Below are positions 41,122-48,552 of a stretch of DNA of 64,000 nt, piece by piece; the stretch's first letter is position 1, and the number at the start of each line of letters is the position of its first letter. Origin of the DNA: Streptomyces seoulensis (GTDB taxonomy: Bacteria; Actinomycetota; Actinomycetes; Streptomycetales; Streptomycetaceae); assembly GCF_004328625.1 (NCBI RefSeq), contig NZ_CP032229.1, positions 3,782,001 to 3,846,000 on the forward strand, in the 5' to 3' direction. The position numbers and the translations under genes were made by a program. The notes beneath the pieces are model-generated. The model was not told the DNA's origin. It ran no database searches and saw nothing but the letters and a program-made list of their open reading frames with translations.

Positions 41122-41901
41122 TCAGGAGCCGGCGGACTTGATCATCGCGAACGGCGCGCCCTGTGGGTCGGTGACCACCGACATGCGGCCCGCGGCCATG
41201 TCGAAGGGCGGGGCGAGGACGTTGCCGCCGCTGCGGACCAGGGCGTCCACCGTAAAGTCGACGTCGTCGACCGCGAAGTACGTCAGCCAGTTGGCCGGGG
41301 CGCCCGGGGGGTCGTTGGCGAGAAGGGTCGCGCCGCCGACCGTACGCTCACCCACGCGCAGCACCCAGTACGCGTCGTGGCCCTCCATCGGCAGGATCTC
41401 GATGCCGAACGCCTCGCCGTAGAAGGCGCGTGCGGCCTCGATGTCGCTGGTGTGCAGCTCGTTCCAGGTCAGGGCGCCCGGCTCGTTGACCACGCCCGCG
41501 CCGAAGAAGTCGCCGGGCTGCCACACCCCGAACACCGCGCCCTGCGGGTCGGCGGCGATCAGCATCCGGCCGAGGGTGCCGACGTCCATCGTGGGCGCCA
41601 GCAGGGTGCCGCCGGCGGCGACGATCTGGTCCTGGGTGGCGAGCGCGTCGGTGCTGGCGAGGTAGCTGGTCCACACGGTGGGCGGCTCCTGCATGCCCTC
41701 CGGCGCCATCGTCGGCCCGATCCCGGCCACGGGCATGCCCCGCAGCTCGCACACCGCGTACCCGCCGAACTCGGCCGGCCCCGGCGAGCCCTGCCAGCCG
41801 AACAGGTCCCGGTAGAAGTCCAGCGCGGCCTGCTGGTCCTGCGCCATCAGGTCGACCCAGCAGGGGGTGCCGGTCGCGTACGGGGTGGTCACTTCGGGCA
41901 T
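41122..41901 (-). CDS. double VOC (glyoxalase/bleomycin-resistance) domain protein
   Basis: A 259-residue protein with two VOC domains in tandem, each beginning with a similar line: CWVDLMAQDQQAALDFYRDL at the start and LTWNELHTSDIEAARAFYGE halfway. Such paired-domain proteins (CFP30B-like) bind a metal or small molecule in each half; the activity is not known. The start at 41901 follows GGGAGCGAGCG on its strand. Confidence 0.9.
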   Translation of the reverse strand: MPEVTTPYATGTPCWVDLMAQDQQAALDFYRDLFGWQGSPGPAEFGGYAVCELRGMPVAGIGPTMAPEGMQEPPTVWTSYLASTDALATQDQIVAAGGTLLAPTMDVGTLGRMLIAADPQGAVFGVWQPGDFFGAGVVNEPGALTWNELHTSDIEAARAFYGEAFGIEILPMEGHDAYWVLRVGERTVGGATLLANDPPGAPANWLTYFAVDDVDFTVDALVRSGGNVLAPPFDMAAGRMSVVTDPQGAPFAMIKSAGS

Positions 41902-41977
41902 CGCTCGCTCCCTGGTGCTATGTCGGGGTGGACACCCTTCCGTCCCGGTACGGAAAGCGTCCCTCCGACACGCCGGA

Positions 41978-42703
41978 TCACTCCGTCACGGGCAGGCACT
42001 CGGTGAGCAGGGCGACCACGTCGTGCCAGGCGCGTCGCGCATGCCGTGGGTGGTGGCCGACACCGGGGACCGTGGGATGGCCGACGGGCGGGTGGTGGAA
42101 GGCGTGCAGGGCGCCGCCGTAGACCGTCAGGCGCCAGTCGACGCCCGCGGCCTGCATCTCGGCCGTGAACGCCTCCCGTTGGGCGGCCGACATGATCGGG
42201 TCCTCCGACCCGACCCCGGCCCACACCGGGCAGCGGATGCGTGCCGCCTCGCCCGGCCGGCCGGTGTTCAGTCCGTTGACGGTCCCGATCGCGCGCAGGT
42301 CGACACCGTCGCGCCCGAGCTCCAGCGCGATCATGCCGCCGGTGCCGTAGCCGACGGCGGCGATCCGGTCGGGGTCGACGCGAGGTTCGGCGGCCAGTAC
42401 GTCGAGCGCAGCGTGACCGAGGGCCCGCATCCGCTCGGGGTCGGCGAGCAGCGGCATGCAGCGGGCCAGCATTTCCTCGGGATCGCCCAGATAACGCCCA
42501 CCGTGGAGGTCGAAGGCCAGCGCCACGTAACCCAGTTCGGCGAGGGCATCGGCCCGGCGGCGCTCGACATCGCTGAGCCCCATGCCCTCCGGCCCGAGCA
42601 GCACGGCGGGCCCGCGGCCGGTACCGGCCGGGAGCGCGAGGTGCCCGCTCATCGTCAGACCGTCGGCCCGGTACTCGACCGTGCGGGTGTTAATCGGCAG
42701 CAT
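41978..42703 (-). CDS. dienelactone hydrolase-like protein lacking the nucleophile
   Basis: A 241-residue alpha/beta-hydrolase of the DLH family. The usual GxCxGG nucleophile elbow reads GYGTGG at residues 118-123, so the cysteine position is Gly120. The acid Asp168 (GSEDPI) and histidine His200 (GGALHAFHH) of the triad are kept. It may therefore not hydrolyse dienelactones and may act otherwise or use the neighbouring Thr121. The ATG at 42703 was chosen; the frame is open 41 more codons without a likely start. The next gene on this strand is the VOC gene. Confidence 0.82.
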   Translation of the reverse strand: MLPINTRTVEYRADGLTMSGHLALPAGTGRGPAVLLGPEGMGLSDVERRRADALAELGYVALAFDLHGGRYLGDPEEMLARCMPLLADPERMRALGHAALDVLAAEPRVDPDRIAAVGYGTGGMIALELGRDGVDLRAIGTVNGLNTGRPGEAARIRCPVWAGVGSEDPIMSAAQREAFTAEMQAAGVDWRLTVYGGALHAFHHPPVGHPTVPGVGHHPRHARRAWHDVVALLTECLPVTE

Positions 42704-42786
42704 GAGACCGGACGGTAGTGAGAGGTGGGCCCGGCCGGGCGGGGGTTCACCGCAGGCGGAACAGCGCGGGCCTACCCCGGCGAGTG

Positions 42787-42818
42787 GCCTCGCTGCCCCT
42801 TGTCGGGCGCAGCGAGGC
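42787..42818 (-). terminator. hairpin after the DUF397 gene
   Basis: GCCTCGCTG pairs with CAGCGAGGC, with a 14-base loop, 13 bases beyond the DUF397 stop on the minus strand. Confidence 0.6.
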
Positions 42819-42830
42819 GTTCGCACCGGT

Positions 42831-43037
42831 TCAGAGTGTCTCGAACTGACCGTTCTTCACGCCGGTCACAAAGGTGGAGAAGGCGGCGGCACGAAGTTCC
42901 AGGACGGAGCCCGCGCGGTGCTTGGAGTCGCGGACGGGGATGGTGCCGTGTGAGGGGAGCAGGTTGGTGGCGACCTCGACGCAGGCGCCGCCGTTGCTGC
43001 TGTAGGAGGACTTGAACCAGTTCGGGGTCTCGCTCAC
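42831..43037 (-). CDS. DUF397 protein
   Basis: A 68-residue protein with the DUF397 pattern: NWFKSSYSSNGGACVEVA near the N-terminus (here NWFKSSYSSNGGACVEVATN), VRDSKHRAG in the middle and AFSTFVTGVKNG at the end. These small proteins are almost always encoded just after an XRE regulator of the type found here and are thought to work with it, some as antitoxin- or antagonist-like partners (bldB/whiJ-related systems). The GTG start overlaps the stop of that regulator by four bases. Confidence 0.95.
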   Translation of the reverse strand: MSETPNWFKSSYSSNGGACVEVATNLLPSHGTIPVRDSKHRAGSVLELRAAAFSTFVTGVKNGQFETL

Positions 43038-43861
43038 GGGGTGCCCTTTCGAAGGTCTTCGATCACGGCTACGGAAGCCGCCTGCGACAGCGCTTCGGCC
43101 TGAAGTTGATGGTAGGCCGTCAGCATCGAGACCACTGACGTGGTTTCGCGGACCAGGTGACCTCGCTGGGCTGACTCCGCGTAGGCGAGGTTGGTCCTGT
43201 CGGTCAGCGTCAGCAGGTGGACCGGCAGGTCGAACGCCCGCCGCTCACCGAGTTCGTACGGTGCCACTTGGAGCACCGTCGTGGGCAACTCGGCGAACTC
43301 AAGGAGCTTGGTGAGCTGCGCCCTCATGACTTGGTGACCGCCGACGATCCTCTTGAGGCAGCTCTCGTCGAGGACCACGAAGACCAGTGGAGCGGGGGTG
43401 CGCTCCAGCGCGGCCCGCCGTCCTGCGAGCAGCGTCAGGCGCTCCTCAGCCTGCTGTTCCGTGATTGCGCCCCGTTTTACGGCCCCCGTCGTGATGGCGG
43501 CGGCGTATTCCGGCGTCTGCAACAGACCCGGAATGATCCCCAGCTCGAAGAGCCTGATTTCCGCGGCTCGTTTCTCGTGTGGAACGTACTCCGGGAACCC
43601 TTCCAGCAGACCGGTGTTGCGTACTGCTCGCCCCTCGCGTTCGAACTGGTCACCGGTTCCGAACGCCTTGTCGACGCTCTGCGCGAAGTGGGGAGTTGGG
43701 GAGCGCCGACCAGTTTCGACGGCCGAGATGTGGGTGCCCGAATAGCCCATGCGTTCGGCGAGTTCGTCCTGGGTCCACCCCCGCTCGTCCCGCATGCTGC
43801 GTAAACGCTGGCCGAAGGCCGCTCCGGGCGACTTCTCGGGCTCCAGCTCTTTCCGGTTCAA
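43034..43861 (-). CDS. XRE regulator with DUF5753 (WhiJ/Scr1-like)
   Basis: A 275-residue regulator. The helix-turn-helix covers about residues 15-72 (LRSMRDERGWTQDELAERMG, YSGTHISAVETGRRSPT). The rest is a DUF5753 domain (FELGIIPGLLQTPEYAAAI; EERLTLLAGRRAALER; ELPTTVLQVAPYELGERRAF). These proteins pair with DUF397 partners in streptomycete development. The start is a TTG at 43861 behind GAGGTGA. Leu20 is encoded by TTA (43802-43804), so full translation should need the bldA tRNA. Confidence 0.93.
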   Translation of the reverse strand: MNRKELEPEKSPGAAFGQRLRSMRDERGWTQDELAERMGYSGTHISAVETGRRSPTPHFAQSVDKAFGTGDQFEREGRAVRNTGLLEGFPEYVPHEKRAAEIRLFELGIIPGLLQTPEYAAAITTGAVKRGAITEQQAEERLTLLAGRRAALERTPAPLVFVVLDESCLKRIVGGHQVMRAQLTKLLEFAELPTTVLQVAPYELGERRAFDLPVHLLTLTDRTNLAYAESAQRGHLVRETTSVVSMLTAYHQLQAEALSQAASVAVIEDLRKGTP

Positions 43862-43969
43862 CCGTCATCACCTCAACTCTCCGTGCAGATTGCGTAAGTT
43901 GAAGACAGCAAAACTCTAGGTCGCTCTGATTCCCCTTGGTAGTGGATTCGCTACGGAGAGGAGTGATCA

Positions 43970-44200
43970 GTGTTGGACGAACCCCCTCAACCCCCGCCCA
44001 TCGGAACCCTCTTGGTGGACGCGTACGAACGTGTGGGGGAGTTCCGGGGGGAATGGGCCGGCCTCTGGTCACTGCGCCCCGCCACCGGTGGGCGGGAATG
44101 GACAGTCCGTCCCGAGGAGGCCCGTTCGGCCACTCCCGGGGAGCGATTACGCGCCCTGACCGCCCGCGCGAACGCCCGCAGCAGGGGCGAGTACCTCTGA
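43970..44200 (+). CDS. small hypothetical protein with a TTA codon
   Basis: A 76-residue protein of unknown function, with a short Pro-rich start (MLDEPPQPPPIGTLLVDAYER) and a charged C-terminal helix. It starts at a GTG behind GGAGAGGAGTGATCA. It lies 60 bases before the NUDIX gene on the same strand and is divergent from the XRE gene. Leu60 is encoded by TTA (44147-44149), making it a bldA-dependent candidate. Confidence 0.7.
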   Translation: MLDEPPQPPPIGTLLVDAYERVGEFRGEWAGLWSLRPATGGREWTVRPEEARSATPGERLRALTARANARSRGEYL

Positions 44201-44260
44201 AGCCGCGCCGGACGTTCTACTGACCGAGAACCGCGATTCCGCGAAGCGAGAGGCTTGGTC

Positions 44261-44746
44261 ATGAAGCGAGTTGTCGCCCGGCTCTGGCACGCCATGCGGG
44301 GGTCCGTGCAGTGGCGGGTCCTGTGGCTGGCGAACGCCAAGTTCATGGTGGGCGTGACCGGGGTGGTCCGTAACGACGCCGGACAGGTGCTCCTGCTGAA
44401 GCACCGGATGTGGCCCGAGAGCCGCCCGTGGGGACTGCCCACGGGGTTCGCGAAGAGGGGTGAGGAATTCCCCCTCACCGTCGTCCGTGAGGTCAAGGAG
44501 GAGACGGGGCTCGATGTGACGCCCGGCCGTCTCGTCCGTCTGACCAGCGGATACCGACTCCGCGTGGAGGTCGCCTACGAGGCCCTGCACACCGGAGGAA
44601 CCCTGAAGATCGACGACTTCGAGATTTTGGAGGCCCGGTGGTTCGACCCGGACGAGTTGCCGCAGGGACTGCAGGACTCCCATCGCCAACTCATCACCCC
44701 AGAAGGCACTGCAACAAGCCCGGCCGCCCGCCCCGGGACGAGCTGA
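44261..44746 (+). CDS. NUDIX hydrolase
   Basis: A 161-residue pyrophosphohydrolase-like protein. The Nudix box is complete at about 62-84: G...E...REVKEETG (GFAKRGEEFPLTVV, then REVKEETGLDV). An N-terminal hydrophobic helix (AMRGSVQWRVLWLANAKFMV) precedes it. ATG 44261 has GAGAGG nine bases upstream. It seems cotranscribed with the 76-residue gene before it. Substrate unknown. Confidence 0.88.
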   Translation: MKRVVARLWHAMRGSVQWRVLWLANAKFMVGVTGVVRNDAGQVLLLKHRMWPESRPWGLPTGFAKRGEEFPLTVVREVKEETGLDVTPGRLVRLTSGYRLRVEVAYEALHTGGTLKIDDFEILEARWFDPDELPQGLQDSHRQLITPEGTATSPAARPGTS

Positions 44747-45030
44747 TCCGGCACCTGAAGGCCACCGGTGAGGACCCCGCCGAGTTACCTCCGCATGAAC
44801 TAACCGACGTCACCTGTGAGTTGGACGCCACCCACGACGGCCCCCACGCCGACCACCTCGGTGACGTCGACCGCCACACCCAGCTATGGGTCCAATGGGA
44901 CGGCGGCCACTACGCGTTCGTCCAGCGGGCGCCCTGTGGGGCGCCCGCCGAGGACGGCGACGCGTGCACCCTCTTCGACGGGCACGAGCCCGGCCACTCC
45001 TGGGAGATGCGCGACCTCCCGCACGGCTGA
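44638..45030 (+). CDS. Cys/His-motif protein with a TTA codon, start uncertain
   Basis: The reliable part begins near residue 35 (DELIRHLKATGEDPAELPPH) and overlaps the NUDIX stop. It contains two related modules, CELDATHDGPHADH and CTLFDGHEPGHSW, each a cysteine followed by HxGxH, with APCGAP between, so a small zinc-binding fold is possible. No ATG or GTG lies near the true-looking start; a GTG at 44638 gives 130 residues but lies deep in the NUDIX gene, and a CTG at 44743 is another option. A TTA codon at 44785 and a CTA soon after are unusual for this genome. It may be bldA-dependent or a remnant. Confidence 0.5.
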   Translation: MVRPGRVAAGTAGLPSPTHHPRRHCNKPGRPPRDELIRHLKATGEDPAELPPHELTDVTCELDATHDGPHADHLGDVDRHTQLWVQWDGGHYAFVQRAPCGAPAEDGDACTLFDGHEPGHSWEMRDLPHG

Positions 45031-45031
45031 C

Positions 45032-45529
45032 TCAGTCCGAAGAGCCGACGACCTTGCGCAGGTTCTCGACCGAGCCCGGGTCGTTCTTGAGGCGGCGGTC
45101 GCGGTCTGCGACGAAGGCCACGCCCAGTTCCTCGCGGCGGGACATCGGCACGTTCTCGCGGGCGCCGTTGAGGATGGTGCGCTCCTCCTCGTCGGTGTGG
45201 TGGGTGATCGCCTCCACCAGCTCCTCCAGCTTGGAGTCCCACTCCTCGGAGCCGACCTCCTCGACCTCCAGCAGGTTCAGGAGCGCCTCGTTGCCCTCGT
45301 CGTGCTCGTGCTCGCCGTGCTCGACCTCTTCGTCGTCGATGTTCCGGTACCGCTTCAGCGCCGGGTAGACCTCCGCCTCCTCCGCCAGCGCGTGCGCCAC
45401 CAGCAGACCGGCGAACTCCTGGAGCGCCCCGGCCCGGTCCGCCTCGACGCTGCGCATCTGCCGGAACAGGTCCTCCATACGGCGGTGGTCCTGAAGGATG
45501 AGTTCGACGACGTCCTGGGTCTCGGCCAT
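45032..45529 (-). CDS. hemerythrin HHE domain protein
   Basis: A 165-residue four-helix protein with the iron-ligand pattern LILQDHRRMEDLFRQM, VAHALAEEAEVYPAL, HGEHEHDEGNEALL and ITHHTDEEERTIL. Proteins of this type bind a di-iron centre and respond to oxygen, nitric oxide or peroxide. The ATG at 45529 is preferred over a longer frame. It stands alone, and its stop is one base from the convergent Cys/His gene. Confidence 0.92.
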   Translation of the reverse strand: MAETQDVVELILQDHRRMEDLFRQMRSVEADRAGALQEFAGLLVAHALAEEAEVYPALKRYRNIDDEEVEHGEHEHDEGNEALLNLLEVEEVGSEEWDSKLEELVEAITHHTDEEERTILNGARENVPMSRREELGVAFVADRDRRLKNDPGSVENLRKVVGSSD

Positions 45530-45623
45530 GAGGGGCACCACTCTCGTGCGAAGTAGGCGAAGTATTCGGGCCCTCACCGTGTACCCCCGCCGTGCGCAGG
45601 GATGACTCGCCGTGCGGGCGGGA

Positions 45624-46352
45624 TCAGGTTCGGCTTCGCGGCGCCGGGAGGGCCTTCGTCATGCCGGGCAGGAAGTCGTTGAAGAGTTCGTGGACCTCCA
45701 GGACCAGGGGGCGCAGGACGCGGAAGCGGGAGAGGGCGACACCGCGCGCGGTGAGGCGTGCGCCGCGCCGGGCCAGGCGGTAGCTGCGCTCGCGGTCCTC
45801 CGTACGGTCGAAGACCCAGTAGAGGACCAGGCCCATCTGGGAGAGCCACATCAACTCGGGCAGCGCGTCGCGCAGCTCGGGGGAGACCTTGGACTTGGAG
45901 CCCGCCAGCACCTCGCGGTGCACGCTGATCGCCTGCTCGCGGGCGTGCTCGCTCTCCGCCGAGAAGGGGCTCAGGGGGCTGTCCGGGTCGGCCGCGTTCT
46001 TGAAGAACTGCACGGCGAACTCGTGGTACGGCTCCGCGATGTCCAGCCACGCGGTGAGCACGCCGGCGAGCCGCGCCTCCAGGGCGGTCTCCGTCTCCAG
46101 CACCGACCGGGCCGCCACCTGGTGCTCGGCGGCGATCCGGTCGTAGAAGCCCTGGATCAGGTGCTCCTTGCCCGCGAAGTAGTAGTACGCGTTGCCGACC
46201 GAGACGCCGGCCTCCTTGGCGATGGCCCGCATCGTGGTCTTGTCGTAGCCGTTCTCCTGGAACAAGCGCATCGCGGTCTCGAGGATCAGCGCGCGGGTGT
46301 GTTCCGACTTGCTCTGGGTTCCGGCCTCGGGGCCGTCGTTCTTCGCGGGCAC
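45624..46352 (-). CDS. TetR family regulator
   Basis: A 242-residue regulator. The N-terminal helix-turn-helix is at about residues 18-64 (ALILETAMRLFQENGYDKTT, MRAIAKEAGVSVGNAYYYFAG). The ligand domain holds YHEFAVQFFKNAADPDSPLSPFSAES, seen in relatives that bind fatty-acyl or similar ligands. It is the last gene of a three-gene minus-strand operon with a DCC protein and a membrane protein, whose promoter carries two matching palindromes. It very likely represses that promoter. Confidence 0.93.
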   Translation of the reverse strand: MPAKNDGPEAGTQSKSEHTRALILETAMRLFQENGYDKTTMRAIAKEAGVSVGNAYYYFAGKEHLIQGFYDRIAAEHQVAARSVLETETALEARLAGVLTAWLDIAEPYHEFAVQFFKNAADPDSPLSPFSAESEHAREQAISVHREVLAGSKSKVSPELRDALPELMWLSQMGLVLYWVFDRTEDRERSYRLARRGARLTARGVALSRFRVLRPLVLEVHELFNDFLPGMTKALPAPRSRT

Positions 46353-46361
46353 GTAGGGAGC

Positions 46362-46874
46362 CTAACGAGTGGGGCGGGTGCTGCCGGCGCAGGACGGGGG
46401 GTCGTACACCCAGCCCTGGTCGCGCACGTACTTCCAGCCGTCCGCGCGGCTGTACGTGCCCTGCCCGCCCCACTTGCCGCCGCGCTGCTTGCTCCACTGC
46501 GCGCCCCGGTACTTCGCCGCCGCCAGCACCGCGCCCCGCGCCAGCAGCGCGCCGGCCGGGGTGCTGAGCCGGTGGGCCAGCGGGCGGTGCTCGCGCAGGG
46601 CCCACAGCACCACGACCCAGGCCGCCGCACCCCGGTACACCTGGCCGGAGTCCCCGATCACGGTGACCTCCTCCAGCGTCTTCGCCGGGTCCACACCGGG
46701 GAAACGGGCCAGGGCCTCGTCCGAGCCGGCGGGCACCAGTTCCAGGGGGACCAGCTGGGACTGCCGTACGAGCCAGTCGCGCAGGTGGGCGCAGAGGCCG
46801 CACTCGGCGTCGTAGAGGACCGTCAGGCCCCGGACCGGGGCGCTCGTGACGCCCCGGTCCACGGTGCCGCTCAC
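46362..46874 (-). CDS. DCC (DUF393) thiol-oxidoreductase-like protein
   Basis: A 170-residue protein with the DUF393 signature: LTVLYDAECGLCAHLRDWLV, in which Cys25 and Cys28 form a CxxC pair, and ALARFPGVDPAKTLEEVTVI. Such proteins look like thioredoxin-fold redox proteins, but few have been tested. A Trp/Gly-rich tail (WSKQRGGKWGGQGTYSRA) follows. The GTG start overlaps the stop of the membrane-protein gene (GTGA). The TetR gene lies nine bases downstream. Confidence 0.88.
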   Translation of the reverse strand: MSGTVDRGVTSAPVRGLTVLYDAECGLCAHLRDWLVRQSQLVPLELVPAGSDEALARFPGVDPAKTLEEVTVIGDSGQVYRGAAAWVVVLWALREHRPLAHRLSTPAGALLARGAVLAAAKYRGAQWSKQRGGKWGGQGTYSRADGWKYVRDQGWVYDPPSCAGSTRPTR

Positions 46875-47278
46875 GCGCCGGCCGTCGGCGCGACCCAGCC
46901 CTGCGGGGCGACCGGCGGCTGCGTCTCGCGCTCCATCAGGCCGCGGCGGCGGATCTTGTTCAGCACGAAGACGTTGCCCAGGTGCATCACGCCGAGGACG
47001 AGCAGGACGACGCCGAGCTTGGCCGACAGGGCCTCGAAGATGCCGCGGGTGTCCTCGATCGTGCCGTCGTCGTTCAGGTAGAGCGCCACGAAACCGAGGT
47101 TGACCAGGTAGAAGCCGACCACCAGGAGGTGGTTGACGGCGTCCGCGAGCTTTTCGTCGCCGTGCAGCACGTCGGACAGGAAGATCCGGCCGTTGCGGCT
47201 GAGCGTACGGGCGACCCAGACGGTCAGGCCGATGCTGACGGCCAGGTAGATCACATAGGCGATGACGGTACGGTCCAT
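46871..47278 (-). CDS. small membrane protein, first gene of the TetR operon
   Basis: A 135-residue protein with three hydrophobic segments (VIAYVIYLAVSIGLTVWVA, LLVVGFYLVNLGFVALYLN, LGVVLLVLGVMHLGNVFVL) and a short Pro-rich tail. The AAGGGG ribosome site just before ATG 47278 supports the start. Function unknown. It leads the operon and is controlled by the palindrome-bearing promoter upstream. Confidence 0.85.
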   Translation of the reverse strand: MDRTVIAYVIYLAVSIGLTVWVARTLSRNGRIFLSDVLHGDEKLADAVNHLLVVGFYLVNLGFVALYLNDDGTIEDTRGIFEALSAKLGVVLLVLGVMHLGNVFVLNKIRRRGLMERETQPPVAPQGWVAPTAGA

Positions 47279-47291
47279 GCCCCACCCCTTC

Positions 47292-47350
47292 TTGAACGCG
47301 TTCAAAACGCTGACAGGGATGACTGTAGACCTGTTTTTGAACGTGTTCAA
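47292..47350 (-). promoter_or_regulatory. promoter with two palindromic operators for the TetR operon
   Basis: TTGAACGCGTTCAA at 47292-47305 and TTGAACGTGTTCAA at 47337-47350 are near-identical 14-base palindromes with centres 45 bases apart. On the minus strand the outer copy supplies a -35 element TTGAAC, followed by exactly 17 bases and a -10 element TACAGT (47322-47327). The inner copy lies just past the expected start of transcription. A repressor bound at both sites would block the promoter; the TetR encoded in the operon is the obvious candidate. Confidence 0.82.
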
Positions 47351-47373
47351 CCAAGCGGGGTGAGGTCTGGATC

Positions 47374-47784
47374 TCAAGCCCTGCGGGCGAGTTCGGGGCG
47401 CCTGGTGTAGTCGGTGAAGCCGAAGACGTTGCCCCACGGGTCGGCGAACTCCACGGTCCGCCCGGTCGCCGTCGACATCGCCTCGTCCACGGGCTCGATC
47501 CCGGCCGCCGCGAGCCGCCGCGCGGCCGCCCGCGCGTCCGGTACTTCCAGCCACAGCCGGGACGCGGGCCAGGAGGGCGGCCGCTGCCCGAGCCCCTCCT
47601 CGTGGCGCAGCAGAATCCCGGGCGTCTCCCCGCCCACCCTCAGCAGCGCGATCCCACCCTCGTCGAACCGGAACCCCACACTGAACCCGGCCCGCTCGTA
47701 AAACCCCACCGCCTCCCCGAGATCCCCCACGGGAAGCACCACATTGTCGAACCCCAGCAACTCGTGCGCTTCGTCGTCTGACAT
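47374..47784 (-). CDS. VOC family (glyoxalase-like) protein
   Basis: A 136-residue single-domain VOC protein (VVLPVGDLGEAVGFYERAGF at the start, VEFADPWGNVFGFTDYTRRP at the end). The glutamate and histidine expected of a true metal centre are not clearly all present, so a binding or resistance role is as likely as catalysis. It lies nine bases after the Uma2 gene on the same strand. Confidence 0.86.
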   Translation of the reverse strand: MSDDEAHELLGFDNVVLPVGDLGEAVGFYERAGFSVGFRFDEGGIALLRVGGETPGILLRHEEGLGQRPPSWPASRLWLEVPDARAAARRLAAAGIEPVDEAMSTATGRTVEFADPWGNVFGFTDYTRRPELARRA

Positions 47785-47793
47785 ACCGTCAGG

Positions 47794-48405
47794 CTAGCGA
47801 CGAGGGCGTCCCGCCTCGATGATCGCGGCCACGTCCAGGGTGACCTTCGCTCCGATGGAGTCGGGGAGGGTGACTTTCTCGCCGGGGGAGTGGATGCGGT
47901 GGGTCCCGTACGTTCCCTCGGCGGGCTCGGTGAGCACGTGGAGACGCTGGTGCTTACGGTCCACGACGACGTAGACGGGGACCTTGGCCTGGGCGTAGGC
48001 GCCGACCTTGGTCTTGAGGTCGTCCTTCCAGTTGCCGGAGGTCACTTCGAGGACGAGGCGGAAGCAGACCGGGTCGTAGGCGGTGCCTTCGATCAGGTGG
48101 TCGTCGATGTCACCGTCCACGACGGCGAGGTCCGGGATGGCGTAGTCCTCCCCTCCGGGGAGCCAGATCGAGACGTTCTGGACCACATCGGCTTCGCCGC
48201 CGAACAGGCCGGCCAGGAGGAACGGCTGCATGAGGCCGGTCAGGGCACGGGCGTGCGGGGCATCCGGGGACGGTGTCACGAGGAGGTGGCCTCCGATGAT
48301 CTCGACGCGGTAGCCCGGATGGCGCTCCATGATCTCGGCGGCGATCGCCGTCAGCGAGAACGGCTCGTCGTCGGCGAAGGGCTGCTCTACGGATGCTGCG
48401 GACAT
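47794..48405 (-). CDS. Uma2 family endonuclease-fold protein
   Basis: A 203-residue PD-(D/E)XK-fold protein of the Uma2/DUF820 type. The core reads YAIPDLAVVDGD (the Asp), LVLEVTSGNWKDDLKTKVGAY (the Glu and Lys) and VPVYVVVDRKHQRLHVL. These proteins are numerous in streptomycetes and cyanobacteria and their DNA target is not known. The ATG at 48405 is behind GGGAGG on the minus strand. It is probably cotranscribed with the VOC gene. Confidence 0.92.
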   Translation of the reverse strand: MSAASVEQPFADDEPFSLTAIAAEIMERHPGYRVEIIGGHLLVTPSPDAPHARALTGLMQPFLLAGLFGGEADVVQNVSIWLPGGEDYAIPDLAVVDGDIDDHLIEGTAYDPVCFRLVLEVTSGNWKDDLKTKVGAYAQAKVPVYVVVDRKHQRLHVLTEPAEGTYGTHRIHSPGEKVTLPDSIGAKVTLDVAAIIEAGRPRR

Positions 48406-48506
48406 CGCGATGCCTCCCAGGGGCTGGTCGAGACCGTCATCGTAGGCCGTACCGCCCCCCTGCGTCCCGATCGATCACCTTCACCCGAACGTGTCCGGCG
48501 ACGGCG

Positions 48507-48541
48507 AAGGGCCCCGTTCCGGGGGTCGGAACGGGGCCCTT
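48507..48541 (-). terminator. terminator of the sdh operon
   Basis: AAGGGCCCCGTTCC and GGAACGGGGCCCTT form a perfect 14-base stem with a 7-base loop, 12 bases past the sdhB stop on the minus strand. Probably bidirectional. Confidence 0.8.
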
Positions 48542-48552
48542 GCGGCGCAGGC

